From positions 1-20,990 of IMG/VR virus record IMGVR_UViG_3300032006_000114: a DNA stretch of 20,990 nucleotides. The stretch is one strand, 5' to 3'. Each line of letters opens with the position of its first letter. The first letter of the stretch is position 1. Of this stretch, positions 6,323-13,858 are shown piece by piece. Made by a program: the position numbers and the translations under genes. The notes beneath the pieces were generated by a model. That model had not been told where the DNA came from and did not search any database. It saw only the letters and a list, made by a program, of their open reading frames with translations. The stretch comes from a virus.

Positions 6323-9300
6323 ATGGCTTTAACATCACCAGGAGTAGAGGTAAGCGTAATAAATGAATCGTTTTATGTACCATCAGATGCGGGTACAACA
6401 CCTCTTTTCATAGTAGCATCAGGACAAGACAAATTACCCGGATCAGGTAGCGGAACAGCATCAGGAACAACAACTGCAAATGCTGATACTGTTTACTTGC
6501 TATCCTCACAAAGAGAATTAACAGAGACTTTTGGAGATCCAAAATTCTACACAGACGCTTCAGGAAATTCATTACATGGATATGAATTAAATGAATGGGG
6601 TTTACAAGCGGCTTACTCATTTTTAGGTATTGCCAACAGAGCATACGTTTTAAGAGTAAACTGTAACACTAGCGATTTAATTGGTAGTGCAACACCTCCA
6701 ACTGCGGCACCAGAAGATGGAACATATTGGTTTGACCTTGCATCATCTAAATATGGAATCTTTGAATGGTCACAAACAGATCAAAAATTTACAGAAAAAA
6801 CACCAACGTTGATTACATCAGTTACTAACCTGGTAGGTAACAGTTCAACAGGTGCTCCTAAACAATCAATAGGATCACAAGGTGATTATGCAATTAACAC
6901 AACACACGTAAGCAACAAGATTTACAAAAAATCTTCAGGAAATACTTGGGTACATTTAGGTTCAAGTGCATGGCATTTAACTTTACCAGTAGTATCAGTT
7001 GCTTCAGGTACAACAGTAACAAACTCTGCAACTATGCAGATAAACGGTTACCAAGTTCAAACAGGTGGTACTGCATTATCAAATGTTAACACAGCAATTA
7101 ATAATGCTAATATTCCTGGCGTTACTTCAAGTATAAACTCAACAACAAGTAACTTAGAAATATTCCATAACGGTTTAGGTTTTGGTGATAGTTCAGCTGG
7201 ATACGGTACAATTAGATTTGAAGAAGGTTCAGGTTTAATGGGTGAATTAGGAATTACAGCATCAACTAAAAAAGGTGTTAAATTCTTACAAGCGGCACAC
7301 ACTTCAAGACCAACTTGGAAAACTGCAGATGAAGATAGACCTAACGGTTCAGTTTGGTTTAAAACAACTTCAGCAAACAGTGGAGCAAATATAGTTGCTA
7401 AACTATACAGCTCTTCTAGTGCATCTTTCTCAAGTGTAGCGGCACCGTTATATGCAACGAATCATTCAGCAATATATAAACTAGATCCAGCAAACGGTGG
7501 AACAGGTATTGATGCTGGAACATTATACACACAATACAATATAACAGAACAAGGTGTAGATGGACAATGGGACACTACAACTAACGTTGGAGATGTACAA
7601 TTATTTAGATATGAGGGCGGAACAACAATTATCTCATCTAAAACTACTTCTCCAAGTTTTACAGCAAATGAATCATTTACAGTTAGAGAATCATTAAAGA
7701 ACCAAGAAGCATTAGATACTGCTAAAACAGTTACTATGATATCTGGTGATGGTTCAACTTTAGGTGATGCTGACGACTTTGTTACTGCATTTACAACAGC
7801 AGGATTTACAAACTTAACAGCAGAAGTTATTAGTTCAGGTGAATACAAAGGTGCAATTAAAATTACACACAAATTAGGTGGTGAATTTAGAATGAACAAC
7901 ACTAGCGGAACACCACTTGATGATGCAGGATTTGGTACAAGTGTAGCACATACATACGGTGGATTCACAGCAAATTCAACTACATTAATTGACAACTTAT
8001 ATGTTACTCCAACAGGTGATTCAGAAGACTCAACTGTAGGTAACGAAGTAATGGCAAGTAACTGGAAAAGATTAAGTTACACAGCTAGTACAAGTTCACC
8101 AACTAGTGAACCAACAGCTGGTACATTATGGTATGATACTTCAATTGATGAAGCAGACATTTTATCACACAATGGAACTACTTGGGTAGGTTATAAAACA
8201 GCATACTCAAATTCAGATCCAAATGGTCCACAATTTTCTGCAACAGCACCAACTACGCAATCAGATGGTACTCCACTTGTTAACAATGACTTATGGATTG
8301 ATACAAGTGATTTAGAAAATTATCCAAAACTTTACAAGTATAATACATCAGCAACATTAAGTTCTACTAATACAGCAAACCAAGTAGCAGTTACAACAAC
8401 TGGTGCGGCTTGGGTATTAGTTGATAAAGCAGATCAAACAACAGAAGATGGTGTTGTATTTGCAGATGCTAGATGGAATACTTCAACAGAGAAATCAGCT
8501 GACGGTAGCACACAGGCTGGCGACGCAAGTTCAATTAAAGACTTGTTATCAGATGGTTTCTTAGATCCAGATGCTCCAGATCCAGCAAATTACCCACAAG
8601 GTATTATGTTATGGAACACTAGACGTTCTGGATACAATGTTAAAGAGTACAAAAACAGTTATATTACAACAACAAAATATCCTGGTTCAGGATCAAGCGG
8701 ATTAGGTAACATTAGATACAGCAACGAAACAGTTGGTGGTTACTATCCAGATAGATGGGTAACTAAATCATCTAATAAAACTGATGGTTCTGGATGTTTT
8801 GGAAGAAAAGCACAAAGACAAGTTGTTATACAGCAATTAAAATCTGAAATAGATACTAACCAAGCAATAAGAGAAGATCAAAGAGGATTTAACGTAATTG
8901 CTTGTCCAGGTTATCCAGAAGCTATTGCTAACATGATTAACTTAAACACAGACAAAAACAACACAGCATTTGTTGTTGGTGACACTCCACTTAGATTAGC
9001 GGGTACATCAACTGCAATTCAAAATTGGGCAAATAACTCAAATGCGGCTACTGATAACGGTGAAGACGGATTAGTAAGTGCAAGTGATTACTTGGGTGTG
9101 TTTTATCCTTCAGGATTAACAACTGACAACAGCGGAAAATCAATTGTTGTTCCACCAAGTCATATGATGATGAGGACATTGGCAAACAACGATAACGTTG
9201 CTTTCCCTTGGTTTGCACCAGCAGGTACAAGACGAGGTGTAGTTGATAACGCAACTTCAGTTGGATACATTGATTCTGCAACAGGAGAATTCCAAACAAT

Positions 9301-9748
9301 ATCTGTAACGGAGTCAGTGAGAGATTCAATGCATGAAGTAAAAGTTAATCCAATAACTTTCTTCTCAGGAGCAGGAATTGTTAACTTTGGTAACTTAACT
9401 AAAACATCAGCAAGTTCGGCTTTAGACAGAATAAACGTTTCAAGATTAGCAGTATATCTAAGATCACAATTAGATGCTATTGCTAAACCGTTTATTTTTG
9501 AACCAAATGATGAATTAACTAGAAACGAAATCAAAGGAGCAATTGAATCGTTCTTGTTAGAATTAGTTGGACAAAGAGCATTGTACGACTTCTTAGTAGT
9601 TTGTGACGATACAAACAACACACCTACTAGAATAGACAGAAACGAATTGTATGTAGATATAGCAATTGAACCAGTTAAATCGGTTGAATTCATTTACATA
9701 CCTTTAAGAATTAAAAACACAGGAGAAATTGCAAAATTAGGGAACTAA
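6323..9748 (+). CDS. 18: Contractile tail sheath protein (gp18-like), greatly enlarged
   Basis: gp18 polymerises around the tail tube and contracts to drive DNA delivery. The N-terminus (MALTSPGVEVSVINES, then ELTETFGDP and NEWGLQAAYSFLGIANRAYVLRV to about residue 110) and the last 320 residues (from FGRKAQRQVVIQQL near 825 to the end, with KPFIFEPNDELTRNEIKGAI and a final YIPLRI strand) are typical sheath core. At 1141 residues it is far longer than T4 gp18 (659). The insertion of about 700 residues contains at least four Gly/Asp-Trp repeats (near 129-152, 339-365, 591-625, 643-700) and two related modules (about 235-325 and 470-540) resembling small beta domains with an AINNANIPGVT motif. 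These would face outward from the sheath. AAGGAG lies nine bases before ATG. Confidence 0.95.
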   Translation: MALTSPGVEVSVINESFYVPSDAGTTPLFIVASGQDKLPGSGSGTASGTTTANADTVYLLSSQRELTETFGDPKFYTDASGNSLHGYELNEWGLQAAYSFLGIANRAYVLRVNCNTSDLIGSATPPTAAPEDGTYWFDLASSKYGIFEWSQTDQKFTEKTPTLITSVTNLVGNSSTGAPKQSIGSQGDYAINTTHVSNKIYKKSSGNTWVHLGSSAWHLTLPVVSVASGTTVTNSATMQINGYQVQTGGTALSNVNTAINNANIPGVTSSINSTTSNLEIFHNGLGFGDSSAGYGTIRFEEGSGLMGELGITASTKKGVKFLQAAHTSRPTWKTADEDRPNGSVWFKTTSANSGANIVAKLYSSSSASFSSVAAPLYATNHSAIYKLDPANGGTGIDAGTLYTQYNITEQGVDGQWDTTTNVGDVQLFRYEGGTTIISSKTTSPSFTANESFTVRESLKNQEALDTAKTVTMISGDGSTLGDADDFVTAFTTAGFTNLTAEVISSGEYKGAIKITHKLGGEFRMNNTSGTPLDDAGFGTSVAHTYGGFTANSTTLIDNLYVTPTGDSEDSTVGNEVMASNWKRLSYTASTSSPTSEPTAGTLWYDTSIDEADILSHNGTTWVGYKTAYSNSDPNGPQFSATAPTTQSDGTPLVNNDLWIDTSDLENYPKLYKYNTSATLSSTNTANQVAVTTTGAAWVLVDKADQTTEDGVVFADARWNTSTEKSADGSTQAGDASSIKDLLSDGFLDPDAPDPANYPQGIMLWNTRRSGYNVKEYKNSYITTTKYPGSGSSGLGNIRYSNETVGGYYPDRWVTKSSNKTDGSGCFGRKAQRQVVIQQLKSEIDTNQAIREDQRGFNVIACPGYPEAIANMINLNTDKNNTAFVVGDTPLRLAGTSTAIQNWANNSNAATDNGEDGLVSASDYLGVFYPSGLTTDNSGKSIVVPPSHMMMRTLANNDNVAFPWFAPAGTRRGVVDNATSVGYIDSATGEFQTISVTESVRDSMHEVKVNPITFFSGAGIVNFGNLTKTSASSALDRINVSRLAVYLRSQLDAIAKPFIFEPNDELTRNEIKGAIESFLLELVGQRALYDFLVVCDDTNNTPTRIDRNELYVDIAIEPVKSVEFIYIPLRIKNTGEIAKLGN

Positions 9749-9754
9749 TTTTCG

Positions 9755-9761
9755 ATAAATA
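9755..9761 (+). promoter_or_regulatory. Late-like promoter box overlapping the gp19 ribosome-binding site
   Basis: ATAAATA runs directly into AGGAG (9761-9765), six bases before the gp19 ATG. If the box is used, transcription would start after the Shine-Dalgarno site, so the site serves only read-through mRNA from gp18. The two may thus give two differently translated gp19 messages. Confidence 0.4.
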
Positions 9762-9771
9762 GGAGAAACAC

Positions 9772-10398
9772 ATGGCAATATCAACATTATCAAAATTTAC
9801 AGTACCTTTAGCAAACGATCAAAGTAGTGCATCACAAGGCTTGTTAATGCCTAAACTACAATATCGTTTTAGAGCAATTCTAGAAAATTTTGGAGTATCA
9901 ACACCAAGATCTGAATTAACAAAACAGATCATGGAAGTAGCAAGACCAAATTTATCTTTTGATCAAGTAACATTAGATGTTTACAACTCAAGAGTATATG
10001 TTGCTGGTAAACACACTTGGGAACCAATTACGATTACATTAAGAGATGACGTAAACAACTCTGTAACTAAACTAGTTGGTGAACAAATTCAGAAACAATT
10101 TGATTTCTTTGAACAAGCATCAGCGGCATCAGGTATTGATTACAAATTTACAGCAAGAATTGAAATGCTTGACGGTGGTAACGGTCAATCTGCACCAAAT
10201 ACATTAGAAACATTTGAACTATATGGTGCATATATTGAAAACGTAAACTACAATACGTTAGCATACAACACTTCAGAACCAGCTACAATCACAATGTCGA
10301 TAAGATACGACAACGCAATCCAAACACCGCAAGGTACAGGAATTGGAACAGCAGTGGCTAGAACTATTGGTACATTAAGTACTGGTGGTGGTCAATAA
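9772..10398 (+). CDS. 19: Tail tube protein (gp19-like)
   Basis: gp19 hexamers stack to form the inner tube through which DNA passes. The 208-residue product follows the sheath gene by 23 bases, the usual T4 order. Its tube-fold signatures include LQYRFRAILENFG near residue 29, MEVARPNLSFDQVTLDVYNS, the VAGKHTWEPITITLRDD strand pair, and ETFELYGAYIENVNYNTL followed by PATITMSIRYDNA. It is longer than T4 gp19 (163), mostly by a C-terminal Gly/Thr tail. AGGAG six bases upstream of ATG supports the start. The gene ends at a strong terminator, closing the gp18-gp19 unit. Confidence 0.93.
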   Translation: MAISTLSKFTVPLANDQSSASQGLLMPKLQYRFRAILENFGVSTPRSELTKQIMEVARPNLSFDQVTLDVYNSRVYVAGKHTWEPITITLRDDVNNSVTKLVGEQIQKQFDFFEQASAASGIDYKFTARIEMLDGGNGQSAPNTLETFELYGAYIENVNYNTLAYNTSEPATITMSIRYDNAIQTPQGTGIGTAVARTIGTLSTGGGQ

Positions 10399-10423
10399 TA
10401 TTAAGTTGCATTTATAATACAGG

Positions 10424-10450
10424 AAAAGCGTCTTTATAGGCGCTTTTTTT
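10424..10450 (+). terminator. Rho-independent terminator after gp19
   Basis: AAAAGCGTC (10424-10432) pairs with GGCGCTTTT (10439-10447), with one G-T pair and a six-base loop, and the T-run continues to 10450. It contains the only GCGC in the window that I can find. It separates the sheath/tube unit from the next operon. Confidence 0.88.
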
Positions 10451-10455
10451 GTGGC

Positions 10456-10463
10456 TATAAATA
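10456..10463 (+). promoter_or_regulatory. T4 late promoter, exact TATAAATA
   Basis: TATAAATA, the exact T4 late consensus, lies just after the gp19 terminator and 10 bases before ATG 10474. Predicted transcription start is near 10469, giving a leader of about five bases with no room for a Shine-Dalgarno site. It probably drives the downstream packaging operon. Confidence 0.7.
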
Positions 10464-10473
10464 ACTGTAAGTT

Positions 10474-11859
10474 ATGGTTAAAATAAACAATTGGTTACAA
10501 GGATTTCAAAATAACCTTCCAGGCATGAAGGATTTCCGTCATGCGTCAAGACTATACATAGACGACAACTACAAATTAGTACCAAAACAGAAGTTTATGT
10601 TTCATGTTTATTTTGAGACTGATCAAACTGTTTCTGGTTTACCTTTATCACAAGAGGAACAATACCAACTTAATATGTTAGTTAAGTCATGCGAAATGCC
10701 AAGATTTGGTATGAACTTAGAAGAAAAAATTCAATACAATAAAAAAATGTATACAGCAACTCGTATACAATATGAACCAGTAAACATAACTTTCCACGAC
10801 GACCATGCTGATACTGTAACTGCTTTTTGGCAAAAATATTATCAATATATGATAGCTGATTCAGTTTCAATGAGTTCTAATTATATTATTAATCAAACTA
10901 AAGATACCCAATATAATTCTAAAAATTTTTTTACAAACAAGTTTGGATTAGACACACCGGCACAAAGACAAAAACCATACTTAAAAAGAATTACAATTTT
11001 TTTATTACATAAACAAAGATTTACATCAATGACTTTAATAAATCCAATTATTGGATCATTTGCACATGATACTTTAGACAATGCAGACGGTACTGGAGTA
11101 CTTGCAAACACTATGCAAGTTTATTATGAAACAGTATTATATGATTCAGGTACAGTAAACATTGGTAATATTCCTGGATTTGCAACAATAAATTATGACA
11201 AAGAACCGTCTCCTTTAACAGTATTTGGAAGAGGTTCACAAAGTATTTTTGGCCCTGGTGGAGTAGTTGATGGTGTAGGTTCTGTTATTAAAAACGTATC
11301 AGAAGGAAACTGGTTAGGTGCAATATTGGGTGCATCAAACACTTATAACAATGCAAAAAAAATTAAAAAATCTGCGGCTAAAGAAGAATTAAAAGGATTA
11401 GCAAAAAAAGGAATACAGGAAATTGGCAAACAAGCAGGATCTATTACAAATCCTGTTGGAAACTTTGCCGTTGGTGCAGGAGCAGTAGCGGCTTTGGCTT
11501 TAGCAACTCCACGTGGCTTATCTGATAATAAATCAAAAACAAATGTGGCACAAATAACAACTCCTAAAATAGATACAAAAAACTTTTTAACAGCAGACGA
11601 AGGATATAAATTAGTAACCTCAGATGCATCTGTTAAAGATGAAATTGCGGCTGGATTATATTACAAAGATATTGGTTCAAGAAAAAATTTAACAGTTTCT
11701 CAATCTGATGTTGAATTTAGTGGTTCATCTGATTCTATTAAAAACGTTTATAGAAGTAAATCAATTACAGATGTTAGAAAATTAATAACTGACGGATATA
11801 TAAGAATTAATAGAACTACGCAAGACGTAAGTATAGTAACAGAGAAGGCGGCATTATAA
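10474..11859 (+). CDS. Tail-tube-fold structural protein (gp54/gp19-related candidate)
   Basis: The 461-residue product begins with GMKDFRHASRLYIDDNYKLV and KFMFHVYFETD, followed by LVKSCEMPRFGMNLEEKIQY, a YEPVNITFHDDHADTVTAFW block and YETVLYDSGTVN near residue 220. This is the strand order of tail-tube-fold proteins and recalls marine myophage structural proteins and the T4 tube initiator gp54, which also ends in an Ala/Gly-rich helical tail. Residues 265-360 here are Gly/Ala rich with a hydrophobic VGAGAVAALALA stretch. It is not a portal protein: it is too short and has none of the gp20 motifs I know. Whether it is gp54, gp48 or a marine-specific tube paralogue is open. Its stop overlaps the next start (TAATG). 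Confidence 0.62.
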   Translation: MVKINNWLQGFQNNLPGMKDFRHASRLYIDDNYKLVPKQKFMFHVYFETDQTVSGLPLSQEEQYQLNMLVKSCEMPRFGMNLEEKIQYNKKMYTATRIQYEPVNITFHDDHADTVTAFWQKYYQYMIADSVSMSSNYIINQTKDTQYNSKNFFTNKFGLDTPAQRQKPYLKRITIFLLHKQRFTSMTLINPIIGSFAHDTLDNADGTGVLANTMQVYYETVLYDSGTVNIGNIPGFATINYDKEPSPLTVFGRGSQSIFGPGGVVDGVGSVIKNVSEGNWLGAILGASNTYNNAKKIKKSAAKEELKGLAKKGIQEIGKQAGSITNPVGNFAVGAGAVAALALATPRGLSDNKSKTNVAQITTPKIDTKNFLTADEGYKLVTSDASVKDEIAAGLYYKDIGSRKNLTVSQSDVEFSGSSDSIKNVYRSKSITDVRKLITDGYIRINRTTQDVSIVTEKAAL

Positions 11860-12236
11860 TGGCAGATTTTTATACAAACTTACCACCAAAAACAAAAGAC
11901 AATTTACAAAAATCAATTGATAAAGTAACTACAGAAAATTATCAAGAAGAACATCAATTCAACGTTGGAGAATATGATGCGACTGTGGCATTTTTTGTTA
12001 AAAGAGGATTTAAAAGAGAATCGGCTGAATCAACTGCTTATGTTCTTTTATCACAAGCTAAAGTTGATAACGTTTCTCCACAAGCAGTTATTGACAAATT
12101 AACCTATGCCTCTCCGGCCCAACTATCTGAATTAATAACAATAATTTTAAATGCAAATAGATATAAGTCCAGTAGACTAGGTGTACGACAAAATCTCACT
12201 ACTAAGGAAACTGTGTCTAGAAATATCATAGACTAA
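11859..12236 (+). CDS. Small structural candidate, unknown function
   Basis: The 125-residue product is helical and mildly basic at the end. It has a YDATVAFFVKRGFKRESAES helix pair and a C-terminal NANRYKSSRLGVRQNLTT segment; an RYKSS-LG motif of this kind recurs in marine T4-like phage structural proteins as I recall, but I cannot attach a T4 name. It is locked into the operon by TAATG overlaps at both ends, with the tube-fold gene before and gp4 after, so it is translated with virion assembly genes. No signal peptide, membrane segment or Cys is present. A role in tail or head completion is an inference from position. Confidence 0.65.
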   Translation: MADFYTNLPPKTKDNLQKSIDKVTTENYQEEHQFNVGEYDATVAFFVKRGFKRESAESTAYVLLSQAKVDNVSPQAVIDKLTYASPAQLSELITIILNANRYKSSRLGVRQNLTTKETVSRNIID

Positions 12237-12676
12237 TGTTACCTAGATTCGCTAAAGGAAAATACGCTTTAAAAAACCAAGAAAAATATATTGGTTTAAA
12301 AACTCCAACATACAGATCAAGTTGGGAACACGCATTTATGAGATTGTGTGATGAACATCCTAACGTGGCAAAATGGGCAAGTGAAAGTATAAAAATTCCT
12401 TACAGACATCCTTTTACAGGAAAATATACAGTATACGTTCCAGATTTTTTTGTTGTTTATATTGATAAAAATGGCGGAAAACACGCAGAACTAATCGAAG
12501 TAAAACCTAAATCTCAAACTAATATTTTTGATGCTGGGAAAAGTCAAGGCAAGAAAAAACAAGCAGTAATTAATATGGCAAAGTGGGAGGCCGCTAATGC
12601 ATATGCTAAACAAAACAGAATTAGATTTAGAGTATTATCAGAAGAACAATTATTTCACAACGGTGGACGTAAATAA
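12236..12676 (+). CDS. 4: Head completion protein gp4 (PD-(D/E)XK nuclease-like)
   Basis: T4 gp4 is needed to finish the DNA-filled head and has a TnsA-like nuclease fold. The 146-residue product is near the T4 length (about 150) and shows the fold residues: E31 in SSWEHAFMRLCDEHP, PD at 69-70 in YVPDFFV, and E88-V-K90 in LIEVKPKSQT, followed by the basic KSQGKKKQ loop and AKWEAANAYAKQNRIRFRVL. All the expected catalytic residues are present, so cutting activity is plausible. The start overlaps the preceding stop in TAATG. In T4 gene 4 lies near 53 and 5; here it sits directly upstream of the terminase small subunit. Confidence 0.85.
   Translation: MLPRFAKGKYALKNQEKYIGLKTPTYRSSWEHAFMRLCDEHPNVAKWASESIKIPYRHPFTGKYTVYVPDFFVVYIDKNGGKHAELIEVKPKSQTNIFDAGKSQGKKKQAVINMAKWEAANAYAKQNRIRFRVLSEEQLFHNGGRK
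12669..12675 (+). promoter_or_regulatory. Late-like promoter box for gp16
   Basis: GTAAATA overlaps the gp4 stop codon and ends 6 bases before ATG 12682. No Shine-Dalgarno site is present between them. Confidence 0.4.
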
Positions 12677-12681
12677 AAACA

Positions 12682-13227
12682 ATGACTAAGAAATTAGAAG
12701 ACATTTTAAATTTACCAAATGTTAAAGAAGCATTTAAACAAGTTGATGCTAAAGAAAAAAACAAAGAAAGTAAAAATACTAATGGTGTTTCGAGCAAAAA
12801 TTTAGATCCAATTACAGCAAAAAACTTAGAAAAAACTTATGCTGAATTTGATAAAATTGCGGCCGCTTTACCACAAGTAAAAGGACTAGGAGAATTATCA
12901 GATTTAGAGCTAGATAAGTTAGCTGTAGAAGCCGAAGATTCTTATAAAAATTTAATGGACTTAGGAATGAACGTAGATTCACGTTATTCAGGACGTATAT
13001 TTGAAGTTGCAAGTACTATGTTACGTAATGCCATAGATGCTAAAGGTTCTAAAATAGACAAAAAATTAAAAATGGTAGAGTTACAACTTAAGAAACTAAA
13101 CATAGATAAAAAAGGCGGTAATGACGTAGATCCTGTAGAAGCAGACGGGCATATTATTGCTGATCGTAACGAATTAATGAAAAAACTGCTTAAAACAAAT
13201 GACGCTAAAGCAGAAGATAATGACTAA
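12682..13227 (+). CDS. 16: Terminase small subunit (gp16-like)
   Basis: gp16 recognises DNA and stimulates the gp17 motor during head filling. The 181-residue product is close in size to T4 gp16 (164) and shares its plan: an N-terminal LEDILNLPNV helix, a charged linker, a central pair of long helices (about 45-150, with RYSGRIFEVASTMLRNAIDA and a Lys-rich KIDKKLKMVELQLKK) and a C-terminal acidic tail that includes a NELMKKLLK helix. No close motif proves the call; it rests on this plan, on resemblance to marine-phage gp16 and on location upstream of gp17. Two other genes separate it from gp17, unlike in T4 where 16 and 17 adjoin. Confidence 0.72.
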   Translation: MTKKLEDILNLPNVKEAFKQVDAKEKNKESKNTNGVSSKNLDPITAKNLEKTYAEFDKIAAALPQVKGLGELSDLELDKLAVEAEDSYKNLMDLGMNVDSRYSGRIFEVASTMLRNAIDAKGSKIDKKLKMVELQLKKLNIDKKGGNDVDPVEADGHIIADRNELMKKLLKTNDAKAEDND

Positions 13228-13230
13228 ATA
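13224..13230 (+). promoter_or_regulatory. Late-like promoter box for the 205-residue gene
   Basis: CTAAATA includes the gp16 stop codon and ends 8 bases before ATG 13239. It is a weak match that could be partly due to the TAA stop. Confidence 0.35.
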
Positions 13231-13238
13231 GTACTAAT

Positions 13239-13856
13239 ATGAGCACGTTTAAAGAATATCTAATAGAATCAGCTAAATCATACGATTATAAAATTAAAAT
13301 AGCGGGTGATATTGATAAAGATTTTGCAACAAAAATGGAAACTGCATTAGGTAAGTTTGAAGTTGCTAAAATGTCAGCAGGAAAGAAAACGCCAATACAA
13401 AGTTTACCTTTAGATTTTCCACAATTAAAAAACGAATCTGTAACTATCTTTGACGTAACAACAAATTATCCAGCATCAGTTAGAGTAATGAAAGAATATA
13501 TTGCTGATTACATGAATATTTCTCCGGCTTGTGTTGTTGTAAGACTACCGGGTGAACCAACAGAAGAATATCAAGAAACAATAGCAAACGCAGGCAAATC
13601 AGAATACAAAAACAAACTACAAGATATTGAAATGTCAGATGCACCTAAAGTAAATGCAGAAGATTTTCATTCTACAAAAGCTAATATGAGTTTGTTAAAA
13701 GAATTATTAAAAAATCGAAAAGCAGAGCCACATAAAATAGACGGTGGCAAAGCGGCTGACGACATTAAAGGTATAACAACTAAAGAAGACGAAAAAGCAG
13801 ATTCGCCTTTAACAAAATCAACTAATCCACATCCAGACCCAAAAAGGAAAAAGTAA
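13239..13856 (+). CDS. Conserved marine-phage protein, unknown function
   Basis: The 205-residue product has an N-terminal domain (1-105) that alternates strands and helices: MSTFKEYLIESAKSYDYKIK, KDFATKMETALGKFEV, a TPIQSLPLDFPQL turn and SVTIFDVTTNYPASVRVMKE. This looks like a small alpha/beta sandwich of the ferredoxin type, and I recall similar proteins beside the terminase genes of marine T4-like phages. The second half is low-complexity, Lys/Asp/Glu rich and ends PHPDPKRKK, so it is probably disordered. The gene sits between gp16 and the acidic 398-residue gene, with only two bases to the latter. A role in packaging or the head is suggested only by position. Confidence 0.68.
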   Translation: MSTFKEYLIESAKSYDYKIKIAGDIDKDFATKMETALGKFEVAKMSAGKKTPIQSLPLDFPQLKNESVTIFDVTTNYPASVRVMKEYIADYMNISPACVVVRLPGEPTEEYQETIANAGKSEYKNKLQDIEMSDAPKVNAEDFHSTKANMSLLKELLKNRKAEPHKIDGGKAADDIKGITTKEDEKADSPLTKSTNPHPDPKRKK

Positions 13857-13858
13857 TC

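Noticed and set aside
7462-7995. Long minus-strand open frame of 177 residues inside gp18 (and another at 9160-9693).
   Set aside because: They are mirror images of a well-supported sheath gene, have unnatural composition (many Val, Pro, Ser), no promoter and no recognisable domain. The lack of stops follows from gp18 codon use.
10439-10444. GCGC found only once, in a terminator.
   Set aside because: CG-containing 4-mers are rare anyway in such AT-rich genomes, and I cannot separate this from composition; the GCWGC absence is much stronger because it can be checked against Ala-Ala codons.
10474-11859. Portal protein gp20, expected after gp19 by T4 order.
   Set aside because: The 461-residue sequence has tube-fold strand motifs and a Gly/Ala tail, and lacks portal features; gp20 must lie outside this window.
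12859-12866. GCGGCCGC (NotI site) in gp16, which might suggest a cloning junction.
   Set aside because: It encodes Ala-Ala-Ala in frame and is explained by the same GCG/GCC preference seen at every Ala-Ala pair.
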